A DNA stretch of 64,000 nucleotides. Source: Lepidostoma basale. Lineage: Eukaryota; Arthropoda; Insecta; Trichoptera; Lepidostomatidae. Positions 48,036 through 57,319 of the stretch are shown here, one piece after another. Positions within the stretch are counted from its first letter, which is position 1. Each line of letters begins with the position of its first letter. The stretch covers positions 310,001 to 374,000 of the forward strand of contig JAHDVF020000417.1 in assembly GCA_022606425.2 (NCBI GenBank), given 5' to 3'. The position numbers and the translations under genes were made by a program. A model generated the notes under the pieces. It was given only the letters and a program-made list of their open reading frames with translations. It searched no databases and was not told where the DNA came from.

Positions 48036-48407
48036 CCAATTTGCATATTTTTTTTTAATACAATATTCGCGAATATTAGATGTAGCTTTTAGATTTAAAA
48101 CATGTCTTGATTGTTCCTTGGGGTGATTACATCATGAAAAAGGCGCTTTATTATTTTTATACAGCCCTAAAGGGTACAAATCGGCATACATTTTTAAATT
48201 TAAATTAATAATAAACTATTAAATTTAAAAAAAAAACTGTATCTTTAATATGTAAATAAAAACATCCTAAATTTTCAAAACGATTCATTTTTATTTTCCT
48301 AAAAAAAAACGTATTCCAAAAAAGACATGAAAATCGACTTAAGTTACCTTAATTGAAACACTGTTATGTATAATAATATCACAATTGATTTTATTTCTAA
48401 AAAAATG

Positions 48408-48480
48408 TAGCGACAGTTGATTGTAACATCTGATGATGCTGACATCGGTTAGCGAAACAGCTGTCGCGACAATTTCACAA
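48408..48480 (+). ncRNA. Hammerhead-ribozyme-like motif 4 (best core)
   Basis: CTGATGA (48430-48436), T, six-pair stem GCTGAC/GGTTAGC region with a 4-base loop, GAAA (48454-48457), stem III ACAGCTGT and C at 48465 (predicted cleavage just after). Stem I can form from GATTGT (48419-48424) with ACAAT (48469-48473); GCGACAG (48410-48416) also pairs perfectly with CTGTCGC (48461-48467). Confidence 0.55.
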
Positions 48481-48840
48481 AAATTAAATCTGATTCATAA
48501 TTATTGTTATAACAAAAGCATAAACGTTCCAAAAAAAAATCTTTATAACGTCTGTCAAAACTGTACATATTTGTAAACAATTTTATAATATTTTAATTAT
48601 ATTTATAATATCACTGAAGAAGGACCTAAAATTTTTTAAGTTAGTGTTGTATGTACAAAGTATATAAAAAAGAAAAAGAAATAATTTATTAAGTGTTTAT
48701 TTATTTTCTGGTTGGAGTGTGATTGTTAAATTGAATAAATTGTTAAATCAATAGTACCCAATACAAACACAAGAAATATCTTTAAAACGTAAGTAATATT
48801 TATTTTATTTGATAATACTAAATAATACTTAATAAATTTT
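48481..48840. other. AT-rich sequence downstream of motif 4
   Basis: CACTGAAGAAGGACCT at 48607 resembles yet another decayed hairpin; GTGTTGTATGTACAAAGTAT at 48642 matches the region after motif 3. Possibly remnants of one retroelement family. Confidence 0.4.
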
Positions 48841-48844
48841 CTTC

Positions 48845-49018
48845 TCATTGAATGTCTTATTGAATGTCGGCCATGTGAGGAGTCAGAGAAATCGACGCGC
48901 GTGCATGACTCGATGTATGAATGTTGAGGAAGCGAGAGAAATATGCCAGGAAAGAAAAGTGTGGCCGACCATTCTTTCTGCCTATCCCATCGGGGAGACG
49001 GCTTGATGGTTAGTTGGT
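48845..49018 (+). mobile_element. LINE-A1 3' end
   Basis: NVGHVRSQRNRRACMTRCMN, VEEAREICQERKVW and AYPIGETA, tail GGTTAGTTGGTT. Confidence 0.87.
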
Positions 49019-49057
49019 TCGACTTTTCTTCTTTAATTAAATACATGCCGTAGAAAT

Positions 49058-49213
49058 TGACGACCTTCGTGGCAGAGTGGTAAGAACTCTGACTGCCAAA
49101 CAAGAGGTCCCGGGTTCGATTCCCGGCCACGGCAGTGTAATTATCACACTGTCTTTGGTCTGGTGTAAAATTCACGCGACATTATTTGATAGATTAGCTA
49201 CCTATCACATGTC
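49058..49213 (+). mobile_element. tRNA-derived SINE, copy 3 (best copy)
   Basis: Pol III box A TGGCAGAGTGG (49070-49080) and box B GGTTCGATTCC (49113-49123) with tRNA-like spacing; then GTGTAATTATCACACTGTC, TGGTCTGGTGTAAAATTCAC, GATTAGCTACCTATCACATG. Acceptor stem does not close, so not a tRNA gene. Confidence 0.88.
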
Positions 49214-49214
49214 A

Positions 49215-49635
49215 TGAGAATTAAAACGAGTATAATAGCCGTAGAAACGAGATCACTAAGAAGAATGTGCTGCAAAACGTTGTATGATAGAATACCGAAC
49301 GATGAAATAAGAAAGAAATGTAACGCAGATGACTGCATCATGGATAAAATTATAAAAGATCCCTGAGATGGTTTGGACATATGGAACGAATGGATTAGAG
49401 TAGAATGGTTAAAAGTTGTACACAAGCAGCGTGAGTGGAAAAAGAAGCCGAGTACGACCGAGGAAAACATGGCATGACCAAATTAATCAATTACTAAAAG
49501 GCGGTCACATTCGAAGTCGGAATAATCGACGTGCGTGCATGGTACGATGCATGAATGTAGAGGAATCCCGATAGGTGTGCCAGGACAGAGTTTTGTGGCG
49601 ATCCATCCTCTCTGCCTACCCCTCCGGGGAAATAT
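49215..49635 (+). mobile_element. LINE-A3 3' end
   Basis: RIIAVETRSLRRMCCKTLYD, RIPNDEIRKKCNADDCIMDK, one frameshift, to VEESR*VCQDRVLWRSILSA and YPSGEI; tail lost. Confidence 0.86.
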
Positions 49636-50045
49636 ACTGAAGTACGAGAACAAGTCAGTAGAGCCTCTGCCGTGTCAGGATGTCTGAAGAATCTGGTCTG
49701 GAAGAACAAGCACATGCGTTTCGATATTAAGGTCATAATTTATAAAACATGCGTGCGACCTATCATGACGTACGCTGTAGAGACGCGAGCCTACACTGTG
49801 CGAACCAAGGTTCTACCAAGAACATCTGAGATGAAGGTCCTAAGATCAATTACTGGAAAAACCCTCCGAGATCGTGTCCGCAACGCAGACATAAGAAATA
49901 CTTGTGAAATAGAGGATATCGTTCAGTGGAGTAGATCCAGAAGAAGATACTGTAGGGACCATGTAGCCAGAATGGACGGTGACAGAAAATCCCTCCGGAC
50001 AACGCCTGAGATGGATGATAAGAAGAGATGGATGGATACCTGGAC
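49636..50045 (+). mobile_element. LINE-C 3' end (third subfamily)
   Basis: VREQVSRASAVSGCLKNLVW, KVIIYKTCVRPIMTYAVETR, MKVLRSITGKTLRDRVRNAD, IVQWSRSRRRYCRDHVARMD, then decayed. Same subfamily as 57955-58445. Confidence 0.88.
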
Positions 50046-50410
50046 CTCATTGTCTAACCATCACGCCGTCTCCCCGAAGGGATAGGCAAAAATAATGGAC
50101 TGCCACACTTTTCTTTCCTGACATATTTCTCTCGCTTTCTCAACATTTATACATCGTGTCATGCACGCGCGTCGATTTCTCTGACTCCTCACGTGGCCGA
50201 CATTCAATATTTGATTTATTTGATCGTGCCACGATTTCCTCGGTCTTCACATCGTTAACATATTTTTTTTACCATTTTTTCCATGTGTCCAAACCATCTT
50301 AATGATCCTTTCATTATTTTGTTCATAACACCATCATTCGCACCGCCTTCACTTCTTATATTTTCGTTCGACACTATCATACACAGAGTATTCTTTCATT
50401 CGTCTAAGAG
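50045..50410 (-). mobile_element. LINE-A1 3' end
   Basis: Antisense from AYPFGETA (tail almost lost: GTCTAACC) to RRMN..YSVYDSVERK. Confidence 0.85.
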
Positions 50411-50483
50411 ATTATTATTATTATTATTATTTTGTTAAGAAGTCGCTCTTTTCATCATAACAGCGCGAGCCAAATCGGTGTAA
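50411..50483 (-). mobile_element. tRNA-derived SINE, 3' fragment (copy 4)
   Basis: (ATT)n then AAGTCGCTCTTTTCATCATA and CAGCGCGAGCCAAATCGGTG, the 3' part of the SINE as at 11175-11240. Confidence 0.75.
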
Positions 50484-50612
50484 AGCCTAGGTTCTCAAAG
50501 TGGGCGATAACGCCCCCTTGTGGGCGTTTGAGACTTTCAGGGGGGCAGTAGAAGACACAGAAAAAATAGAGAGCGGGGCAGATAAAAAAAATTAGGCTCA
50601 AAAGACAAAAAA
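50484..50612. mobile_element. hAT-like terminal fragment
   Basis: AGGTTCTCAAAGTGGGCGAT, AACGCCCCCTTGTGGGCG and CAGGGGGGCAGTAG are typical of one hAT end. No second end. Confidence 0.55.
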
Positions 50613-50790
50613 TGGCTGACACTTTCAGCCAATAAAACAGTGTCGTCGGCATATCTTATATTGTTTATCACAACGCCATTAATTTTCAGTCCTTTCTCGG
50701 TGTTGATGAGGGCTCGTTTAAAAACATAGTCAGAGTAAAAATTAAATAATAATGGAGAAAGGATACAACCCTGTCTCACTGTCACTTATA
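50613..50790 (-). mobile_element. LINE reverse-transcriptase fragment (RTE-like)
   Basis: Antisense TVRQGCILSPLLFNFYSDYV, FKRALINTEKGLKINGVVIN and NIRYADDTVLLAES; RT motifs 4-5 with YADD. No other copy of this family in the window. Confidence 0.82.
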
Positions 50791-50826
50791 TACTAAATGG
50801 AAATCTATTTATGTATAATATAAAAA

Positions 50827-50938
50827 TGGAAGGGGTATAATTAGGATTGAGGAGAGGGGTGATGTAACGGGAACATATCGAGTGGAAGGGGTATAATTAG
50901 GATTGAAGAGAGGAGAGATGTAAGGGGAACATATCGAT
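50827..50938. repeat. Tandem duplication, 56-bp unit x2
   Basis: GTGGAAGGGGTATAATTAGG ... GGGAACATATCGA repeated with few changes. Confidence 0.88.
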
Positions 50939-50939
50939 C

Positions 50940-51160
50940 ATGGGAATTGAATTTATATTTATTTGGTTATTTATTATATTTTCATTATTTTTAATTGCAT
51001 TTTTAATTTCTAAAATTTCTAAATTGTTATTAGAAAGGCATCTAAGATGTTCATTCATTCTTATGTTAAAATTACGTGTTGTTTTCCCTATGTATTATAG
51101 AATGATGTGCAATCGTTACATTTTAATTTGTAGACTCCCGACTGAATCTATTTATTTTAT
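50940..51160. other. AT-rich spacer with a 93-codon hydrophobic ORF
   Basis: The plus ORF 50940-51221 is low complexity (Ile/Leu/Phe) and runs into a LINE-A; considered chance. Confidence 0.5.
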
Positions 51161-51180
51161 TTATCTTTATATTAGTTATG

Positions 51181-51650
51181 CACAATGGTGTTCTTGTGCC
51201 GACCCTTATGTATGGAAGTGAAGAATGGAACTGGCGAAAGAAGGATGAAAGTAGAATAAATGCAGTAGAAATGAGATCTCTAAGACGAATGTGTTGCAAA
51301 TCTGTATATGATAGAGTGACAAATGCAAGTACAAGAAGTGGATGTGGTGTGAATGAAAGTGTTATGAACAAAATAAGGAAATGGTCATTAAGATGTTTTG
51401 GACACATGAGTGAAGACAGAATGGTAAAGAAGGTATATGTGAACGGTGTGAACGGAGCTAGAAATAGAGGAAGGCCGAGGAAAACGTGGCACGATCAAAT
51501 CAATCAAATATTGAATGTCGGTCACGTGAGGAGTCGGAGAAATCGACGTGCGTGCATGACAAGATGTATGAATGTAGAGGAAGCGAGAGAAGAATGTCAG
51601 GACAGAACAGTGTGGCTTTCGGGGAGACGCCATGATGGTTAGTTAGTTAG
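51181..51650 (+). mobile_element. LINE-A1-like copy, 19-bp TSD
   Basis: 154-codon frame from HNGVLVPTLMYGSEEWNWRK to VEEAREECQDRTVW, a short deletion, tail GGTTAGTTAGTTAG. TATCTTTATATTAGTTATG (51162-51180) repeats at 51651-51669 with one difference. Confidence 0.92.
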
Positions 51651-51669
51651 TATCTTTATATAAGTTATG

Positions 51670-52115
51670 AATTTACTGAGATTATTGTTAATATAAAACA
51701 TATTTTCCCACTTATTTTCCATTGATAGCATATTGTTTACATAATAATAAAAATTATCTGCAAATTTTTTTCAAGGGAACAGATACGAACCAAGGTACTG
51801 TTTTATAATTACAAAATAAAACTTAAATAACATGTTATGACAAAAATTATCTAATATCGATATATGGTATAATGTGTTCAGTTGATCTTGTCAGCTGTTA
51901 TCAAAGGACATATACGAATATACTTGGCGAATATTTGTATTAGTTCATAAAACACAATTCAAGCTTGTATTTTGGTTAAAAAAATAATATACATAACAAA
52001 TTTTCAAGGGTGTTTGTGTGACCCGAAAAAAAATATTTATCTTTGTATTTTTATTAAAACTTTTGACGGAATTGATTATATAATTTTTTTTTGTTGATTC
52101 TGATAATTGACAACC
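51670..52115. other. AT-rich spacer
   Basis: Nothing recognised. Confidence 0.5.
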
Positions 52116-52117
52116 AC

Positions 52118-52625
52118 AACAAACCATCACGCCGTTTCTCCGCAGGGGTAGGCAGATAGAATGGACCGCCACACTATCTCTCTAGCTTACTCCACATTCA
52201 TACAGCGAGTCATACACGCTCGTCGATTCTTCCGGTTTCTGACATGATCAACCTTTAAAAATTGATTGATTTGGTCATGCCATGTTTTCCTCGGTCTACC
52301 TCGACTCCGTACTCCATTTACATCGTTAACGAATAGGTTTTTTTAACCATTCTTTCTTCACCAACGCAGCGATCCTTTAATAATTTTGTTCATAATAACT
52401 TCTTTCGCTCTACATTCCTTTCCAATATCAGCATTTAAGTTTCTGTCGTACATCGTTCTATCACACATACGTCTTAGGGACCTCATCTCTACCGCATTTA
52501 TTCTGCTCTCATCTTACTTCTGCCAGTTCCATGCTTCGCTTTCATTCCTAAGGGTTAGGACCAGAACTCCACTGTGAACGGCCATTTTCGCTTTCATTGA
52601 TAAATTCCTTTTTCCAATAACTATT
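52118..52625 (-). mobile_element. LINE-A2 3' end
   Basis: CAACAAACC tail, antisense AYPCGETA.. to SMKAKMAVHSGVLVLTL and IVIGKRNLS. Confidence 0.87.
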
Positions 52626-52649
52626 TTTAATTTAGATAATTGACATAAA

Positions 52650-53028
52650 TCTATTAATCACGCCGTCTCTCTGATAATGGTATGCTGTAATAATGATTGC
52701 CACCCTTTTCTTTCCTGACATACTTCTCTCGCTTCCACAATATTCATACATCGTGTCATGCACGCGCGTCGATTTTTCTGACTCCTCACATGGCCGACAT
52801 TCAATATTTGATTTATTTGATCGTGCCACGTTTTCCTCTATTTCTGGTCACATTTGCATGGTTAACGTATATTTTTTTTACCATTCTTTCCATATGTCCA
52901 AACCATTTTATTGATCCTTTCATTAATTTGTTCATAACATCATCATTCGCACCGCATTCACTTCTTATATTTGCATTTGACACTCTATCATATACAGATT
53001 TATCGCACATACGTCTTTCTACGTATAA
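52650..53028 (-). mobile_element. LINE-A1 3' end
   Basis: Antisense from a decayed end to MCDKSVYDRVSNANIRSECG; no tail. Confidence 0.83.
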
Positions 53029-53102
53029 AGGAAAAGTTTTTAATGTACTACATACCTATATACTAAGGGGGAATAAGCTGGATTTGGTTATTTATAACAT
53101 TC
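53028..53102. repeat. Unclassified repeat R, uninterrupted copy
   Basis: GGAAAAGTTTTTAATGTACT, CTATATACTAAGGGGGAATA and GGATTTGGTTATTTATAACAT; equals 42515-42549 joined to 43178-43225. Confidence 0.75.
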
Positions 53103-53179
53103 AATTCACGTGCCTTTGCTTTAAAAATTTCTCAATTTTCAAATTTCTCAAATTTTTTTAAAATTGTTTGCTATATGCA

Positions 53180-53370
53180 AAAAAAATGTGTTTTTGGTAT
53201 TGAAATGATGGTCAGAATTCACCCAATGATTCTGTTTTTGTATTGAATGTTGTGTTCATATAACCTCTTCAAAATGATCGACCCGTCTTTCCAATATGCA
53301 CGGCATCACAATCCTCACAATTAATCTGGTAGATTCCACTTTGGTTGAATATATTGTCGCGAAAAAATAA
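53180..53370 (-). mobile_element. Penelope-like element, GIY-YIG endonuclease fragment
   Basis: Antisense NQSGIYQINCEDCDAVHIGK then TGRSF is the GIY..HIG core with the C..C..Y pattern of Penelope-like elements (SGVYKLxCxxCxxxYIGxTGR). After a one-base shift KRLYEHNIQYKNRIIG follows, matching the downstream R...EH. Stops beyond. No RT domain seen. Confidence 0.75.
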
Positions 53371-53429
53371 AAACACAATTGTGATACATAAAACAAAGTT
53401 TTTAATTAACAATTTATAATTCATTTTAG

Positions 53430-54590
53430 GAAAAGGGTTTGGAACCACAGACCACATCCAAACTCTACGATTGCTAATTGAGAAAGTCACAGAATATAAT
53501 ATTAAAATTCATCTTGCATTCATTGACTACAAAAAAGCCTTTGACTCTGTAGAACAGTGGGGAATAATAAATGCGCTAAATGAAGCAAGAATTGACTCCA
53601 GATACTCAAGGCTGATCAAATTTATCTATGACCACGCTACAATGGATGTAAGGATTGACGAGGACACAAAAACGGGGAAAATCAATATCAAGAGAGGTGT
53701 AAGACAAGGCGATACCATCTCACCTAAACTTTTTACGTTAGTTCTAGAAAGTATCTTTAAAACATTAAACTGGGAACATAAAGGGATAAAAATTAACGGA
53801 ACATATCTGAGTCACCTCCGCTTCGCAGATGACATAGTACTCATCAGTGATGATCTGGAAGAACTTCATACCATGATAAAAGAGCTCCACGATGCCTCCC
53901 TGAAAGTTGGTCTACAGATGAACATAAATAAAACCAAAATCATGAGTCCATCCAACAGCAGTATCACAATCGATAATAAGAAAATTGAACCTGTTGAAGA
54001 GTATATTTATCTTGGACATAAGATCAAATTAGGGAAGGAAAATCAGAAGTACCCAGAAGAATTGGACTAGGTTGGGCAGCCTTTAGGAAACTCAATCATA
54101 TCCTTAAAAACAAGGATATTCCCATGAATTTAAAAAGAAAAGTGTTTGAAACATGTATCCTCCCTGTGCTTACATATGGTCTGGAAACTATCACCTTAAC
54201 TGCGAGGACCATATATAAATTAAAATGTACACAGCGATCTATGGAGAGACAAATGTTAGGCATAAGTCTGAGAGATAGAATCAGAAATGAAGAAATCAGA
54301 CGCCGGACAAAGGTTGTCGACGTGGTGGATCGTATTGCCAGGCTAAAGTGGCAATGGGCAGGTCATGTTGCCAGACAGGGAACAGACAGATGGGCACCCA
54401 GAGTCCTAGGATGGAGACCGTGGGACATGAAGGGAGGAGTGGGCCGGCCTCAGAAGCGCTGGGCCGATGATATTGTCCCTGTCGCGGGTAGCAGGTGGAT
54501 GGGAGAAGCCCAAGGAAGAGAAAAATGGAAGAAATTAGAAGAGGCCTACATCCAGCAGTGGAGAGACGGCTGAAGAAGAAGAAGAAGAAG
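53430..54590 (+). mobile_element. LINE-G (RTE-like), nearly complete RT and C-terminus
   Basis: Longest LINE coding region here. TTDHIQTLRLLIEKVTEYNI, LAFIDYKKAFDSVEQWGIIN, GVRQGDTISPKLFTLVLESI, LRFADDIVLISDDLEELHTM (FADD catalytic motif), EYIYLGHKIKLGKENQK, one break at 54065, then CILPVLTYGLETITLTARTI, MLGISLRDRIRNEEIRRRTK and EEAYIQQWRDG, (GAA)n tail. Related to LINE-E. Confidence 0.93.
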
Positions 54591-54833
54591 AATTCATTTT
54601 AAGTATTCATGCAGGCTTCCACGTGAATTATATTCCATTGTAATTAATAATTTTAATTTTGACTTTTGCACATTTCGTGAACTTAATTCATTTTAAGTAT
54701 TAATTGTAATTCAATAAAAAGGTGAATTAAATTTAGCTTATAAGTTAACACAACATTTATTGATTCTGAGGCGGTACGAAGTTCGTCGGGTCAGCTAGTT
54801 TGTAAATAAAAACAAAAATAACCTCATACTTAC
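54591..54833. other. FAR intron 3 start / spacer
   Basis: TTCATTTTAAGTATT occurs twice (54593, 54687) and AATTGTAATTAATAATTTTAA; TGATTCTGAGGCGGTACGAAG at 54759 resembles the end of a helitron- or SINE-like repeat but is unassigned. Confidence 0.4.
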
Positions 54834-54979
54834 GTCGCTTCCAAGGCTTCGAGGGCGTTGTCCGTCAACGTCGTGGCGAGACCGATCACCTTTTCTGCGT
54901 CTTCCGGTGCGGGATATAGGATTTCCTCACACGTGAGCCTGAATGCATTCACATATGCACTGGACACGTGGATGAAAAC
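54834..54979 (-). pseudogene. FAR exon 3
   Basis: 146 bp, acceptor tttcatag, donor AC|gtaagt (phase 2). Encodes VFIHVSSAYVNAFRLTCEE, ILYPAPEDAEKVIGLATTL and DNALEALEA. HVSSAYVN is the conserved strand of FAR. The following YTFTK-type active-site exon is not present in the window. Confidence 0.9.
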
Positions 54980-55300
54980 CTATGAAATAAATACATATAC
55001 AGATGACAAGGGTCAGGGACTGACTGACACAATAATCGCGCAGGATATCACACAACCAATTACTGTCTCTCTTGCACTCTCAAATATAGAAATAGCAAGA
55101 GTGAAACGTAAAGAGTTTGTTTGAGAGAGTCGTATATATTCTGTACTCTCAACACTACACACAACAATGCGACATATTTGTTTGATTGTATTAGTGATTT
55201 ATCTCTGATTTTCAATAAAATACTAATTCTGTGTCCAGTATTTATTAATTAATTTAATTAATATGAATGAAAATATCTGTTATAAAAGTAGGATTGTATT
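54980..55300. other. FAR intron 2 sequence
   Basis: Nothing recognised; an 88-codon plus ORF at 54858-55124 overlaps the FAR exon on the other strand and has no support. Confidence 0.5.
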
Positions 55301-55301
55301 A

Positions 55302-55336
55302 TACAGGAATATTTCGCTTTGTCAGGGCATTATTTC
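55302..55336 (-). ncRNA. Degenerate hammerhead-like hairpin, copy f
   Basis: Minus strand ATAATGCCCTGACAAAGCGA then AATATTCC; alignable with copies b and c. Confidence 0.25.
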
Positions 55337-55339
55337 CTC

Positions 55340-55765
55340 TATCCCCCCCACAGGGGACCAGTCCAGTGCGCCCTGAGTGATGCAGGCTGGGTTCCGTCTC
55401 AGAGTGTGACCGATCTACTGCCATTTGCATCTAGCGAATTGTTCTTTAATTGGCTTTTCGCCTGCCATGGTCCTGAGAACGGCATTTGACTCTGTTTGGG
55501 GCCAATAGATCTTGAATATTGTGCTAAAGCACCTATTTATAAACACCTGGTAGATTTCCAAGTCTTACATCCGTATAGCAGTACGCTCTAGAAATGATAC
55601 AGGAAAGCCATACAGGGCAAAGCATAGTGAAAGTTCCCCTTGCCTTGTTGAGTCTGCTGGCTACATATTCCTCCGTACCTCCCGAGCCTGTAATCATACT
55701 ACCGAGGTAGCAAAACCTGGTCGTGGTCACAAGGGGGACACCGTGGAGCAAGATTGGGGTAGATC
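55340..55765 (-). mobile_element. LINE-D 3' part
   Basis: Antisense MLHGVPLVTTTRFCYLGSMI to GEKPIKEQFARCKWQ*IGHT and LRRNPACITQGALDW; ends in CCCCTG without tail. Confidence 0.86.
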
Positions 55766-55840
55766 CTTTTACCTGTTCTCAATAGATGCCTTAAAAATAA
55801 ATTTTGTAATGTCTGTTGATGAAATAAACTGATTTGATCT
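55766..55840 (+). mobile_element. LINE-X 3' UTR stub
   Basis: TTTTACCTGTTCTCAATAGA and TGAAATAAACTGATTTGAT tail. Confidence 0.75.
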
Positions 55841-56105
55841 TCTGCTTAATGCTTAAAATACAATCTTCATTAGTGTGTAGATTGAATAAACGACCATGCA
55901 AAGGGTGGTGTTGTAGATTAACATATATACAACTTCCAAAAATTTGTCAGACATGGTGGTCATAAGAAAAAAGGTGGAATGGGGAATGTTGTATTACATA
56001 AAAACCCAACCAATGACAAGGTCATAAGTCCTGCAAACACCTCGATCAACCATATTCTGTTTCCAATTTGCATCTTCGTCTCTATTGAGATACAATTGAT
56101 TCTTG
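55841..56105 (-). repeat. Foldback repeat FB-1, single arm
   Basis: Antisense arm from CTTCTGCTTAATGCTTAAAA to CTCTATTGAGATACAATTG. Confidence 0.75.
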
Positions 56106-56124
56106 ATTTGATTTGATTTGGATC

Positions 56125-56215
56125 ATTTGTGGACACTCGTAGGTCTACTGCCTTGGACATGTTCATTTTGAGACCTACTTTTGCCACTATAGACCTATAA
56201 GAGGTAATCCACAAA
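56125..56215 (-). mobile_element. LINE-D fragment
   Basis: Antisense VAKVGLKMNMSKAVDLRVST NDPN, the piece just upstream of MLHGVPL. Confidence 0.78.
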
Positions 56216-56222
56216 ATCAAAC

Positions 56223-56474
56223 CTTGAGATTTTGGATTTCCTTGGCCAGCTCCAAGACGCGTCGTGTGCCGAGCAGGTTGATGGCCACCGTGGGCCTCAG
56301 ATTCAGCTGGAAGTCTAGGGTGGCGGCCGAGTGGAAGACGACGTTGACCTCCTTCGCGAGCATGGCACGGTCCGCCGGACTGAGACCGAGGTTATCTTCG
56401 CCGATCTCGCCGGCGACTGCGACCAGCTTATTGAAGACGTCAGGAGAATTTGTCTCGAGGTATTTTTCAAATAT
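56223..56474 (-). pseudogene. FAR exon 2
   Basis: 252 bp, 84 codons, phase 0 at both ends, acceptor tgtgtttag, donor AAG|gtttga. Encodes IFEKYLETNSPDVFNKL, VAGEIGEDNLGLSPADRAML, EVNVVFHSAATLDFQLNL and INLLGTRRVLELAKE, all typical of the NAD-binding half of FAR (HxAAT, N.LGT..VLELAK). This exon itself is intact. Confidence 0.92.
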
Positions 56475-56599
56475 CTAAACACAAATAATTACCAACAGTG
56501 AAACACAAGATTGGATTTGAAATTAGAACAATTAAACTAACTAGAGAAATTAAGAAAGAATGGTATTTTTTATTTATTTATTTTAACAATATAAATGGA

Positions 56600-57003
56600 A
56601 CTACAAATGGACATTGAAATAAAATGCAGAATTGAAGTTGCAAGAGCTGCATTTAATAAAATGAGAAGCTTATTATGCAACGATAATCTTAACTTGAAAC
56701 TCCGACAAAGAATGATTGAGTGTTATATATGGTCTGTTCTACTATATGGCTGCGAATCCTGGACTCTAAAAGTGAATGTAATGAACCGGTTGGAGGCGTT
56801 TGAGTTGTGGATATACCGCAGAATGCTCCGTATACCGTGGACCGATAGGGTCAGTAATGCAGACGTACTACAGAGAGCCAGAGCCAATAGAGAGCTGTTG
56901 TCCAGTGTGAAAATTAGAAAGGTCTCATAGTTGGGTCATGTGCTAAGGGGAGAAAAATACCACCTCCTTCGATTGATATTAATGGGTAAAGTGAAGGAAA
57001 TAC
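56600..57003 (+). mobile_element. LINE-B variant
   Basis: IKCRIEVARAAFNKMRSLLC, CYIWSVLLYGCESWTLKVNV, RLEAFELWIYRRMLRIPWTD, RANRELLSSVKIRKVS then stop, GHVLRGEKYHLLRLI. Confidence 0.87.
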
Positions 57004-57004
57004 G

Positions 57005-57275
57005 GAAGGAATGGATGAAGGATGAATGGCTGAAAAGATATATACAAGTAGTCTGAATGGAAAAAGAAGTAGAGGAAGGCCAAGGAAGACATGGCACGAC
57101 CAAAATAATCAATTACTGAAAGGCGGCCATGTTCGAAGTCGAGCGTGCATGTCACGATGTGTGAATGTAGAAGAGGCCCCGAAAGCTATGTCAGGATAGA
57201 ACAATGTGGCGGTCCATCCTCTCAGCCTACCCCTCCGGAGAAACAGCGTGATGATCAGTTAGTTAGTTAGTTAAT
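57005..57275 (+). mobile_element. LINE-A3 3' end
   Basis: KEGWMAEKIYTSSLNGKRSR.. , RPRKTWHDQ, decayed VEEAP and AYPSGETA; tail AGTTAGTTAGTTAGTTA. Confidence 0.84.
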
Positions 57276-57319
57276 AAATTTAGAAAGTATGAAATGCAAA
57301 AATATATAATTAAACATAC

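Larger units (their letters stand above)
46607..48355. mobile_element. FB-2 foldback element with ~300-bp inverted repeats, carrying two LINE-A insertions
   Basis: Arm 1 (46607-46886 plus 47427-47455) and arm 2 (about 47560-47685 and 48036-48355) are inverted copies: CGATTTTCATGTCTTTTTTG and complement, TAGGATGTTTTTATTTACAT and complement, CCCGGGTGATTTTGGCTCTT and complement. Interrupted by LINE-A1 (46887-47413) and LINE-A4 (47686-48035). No transposase. Confidence 0.85.

Noticed and set aside
49061..49134. Possible tRNA gene with good A and B boxes
   Set aside because: The acceptor ends do not pair and the same body sequence follows in other copies; it is the head of a SINE.
50940..51221. 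Plus-strand membrane protein of 93 residues
   Set aside because: Low-complexity AT-driven composition that runs into a LINE-A copy; no homology-like features.
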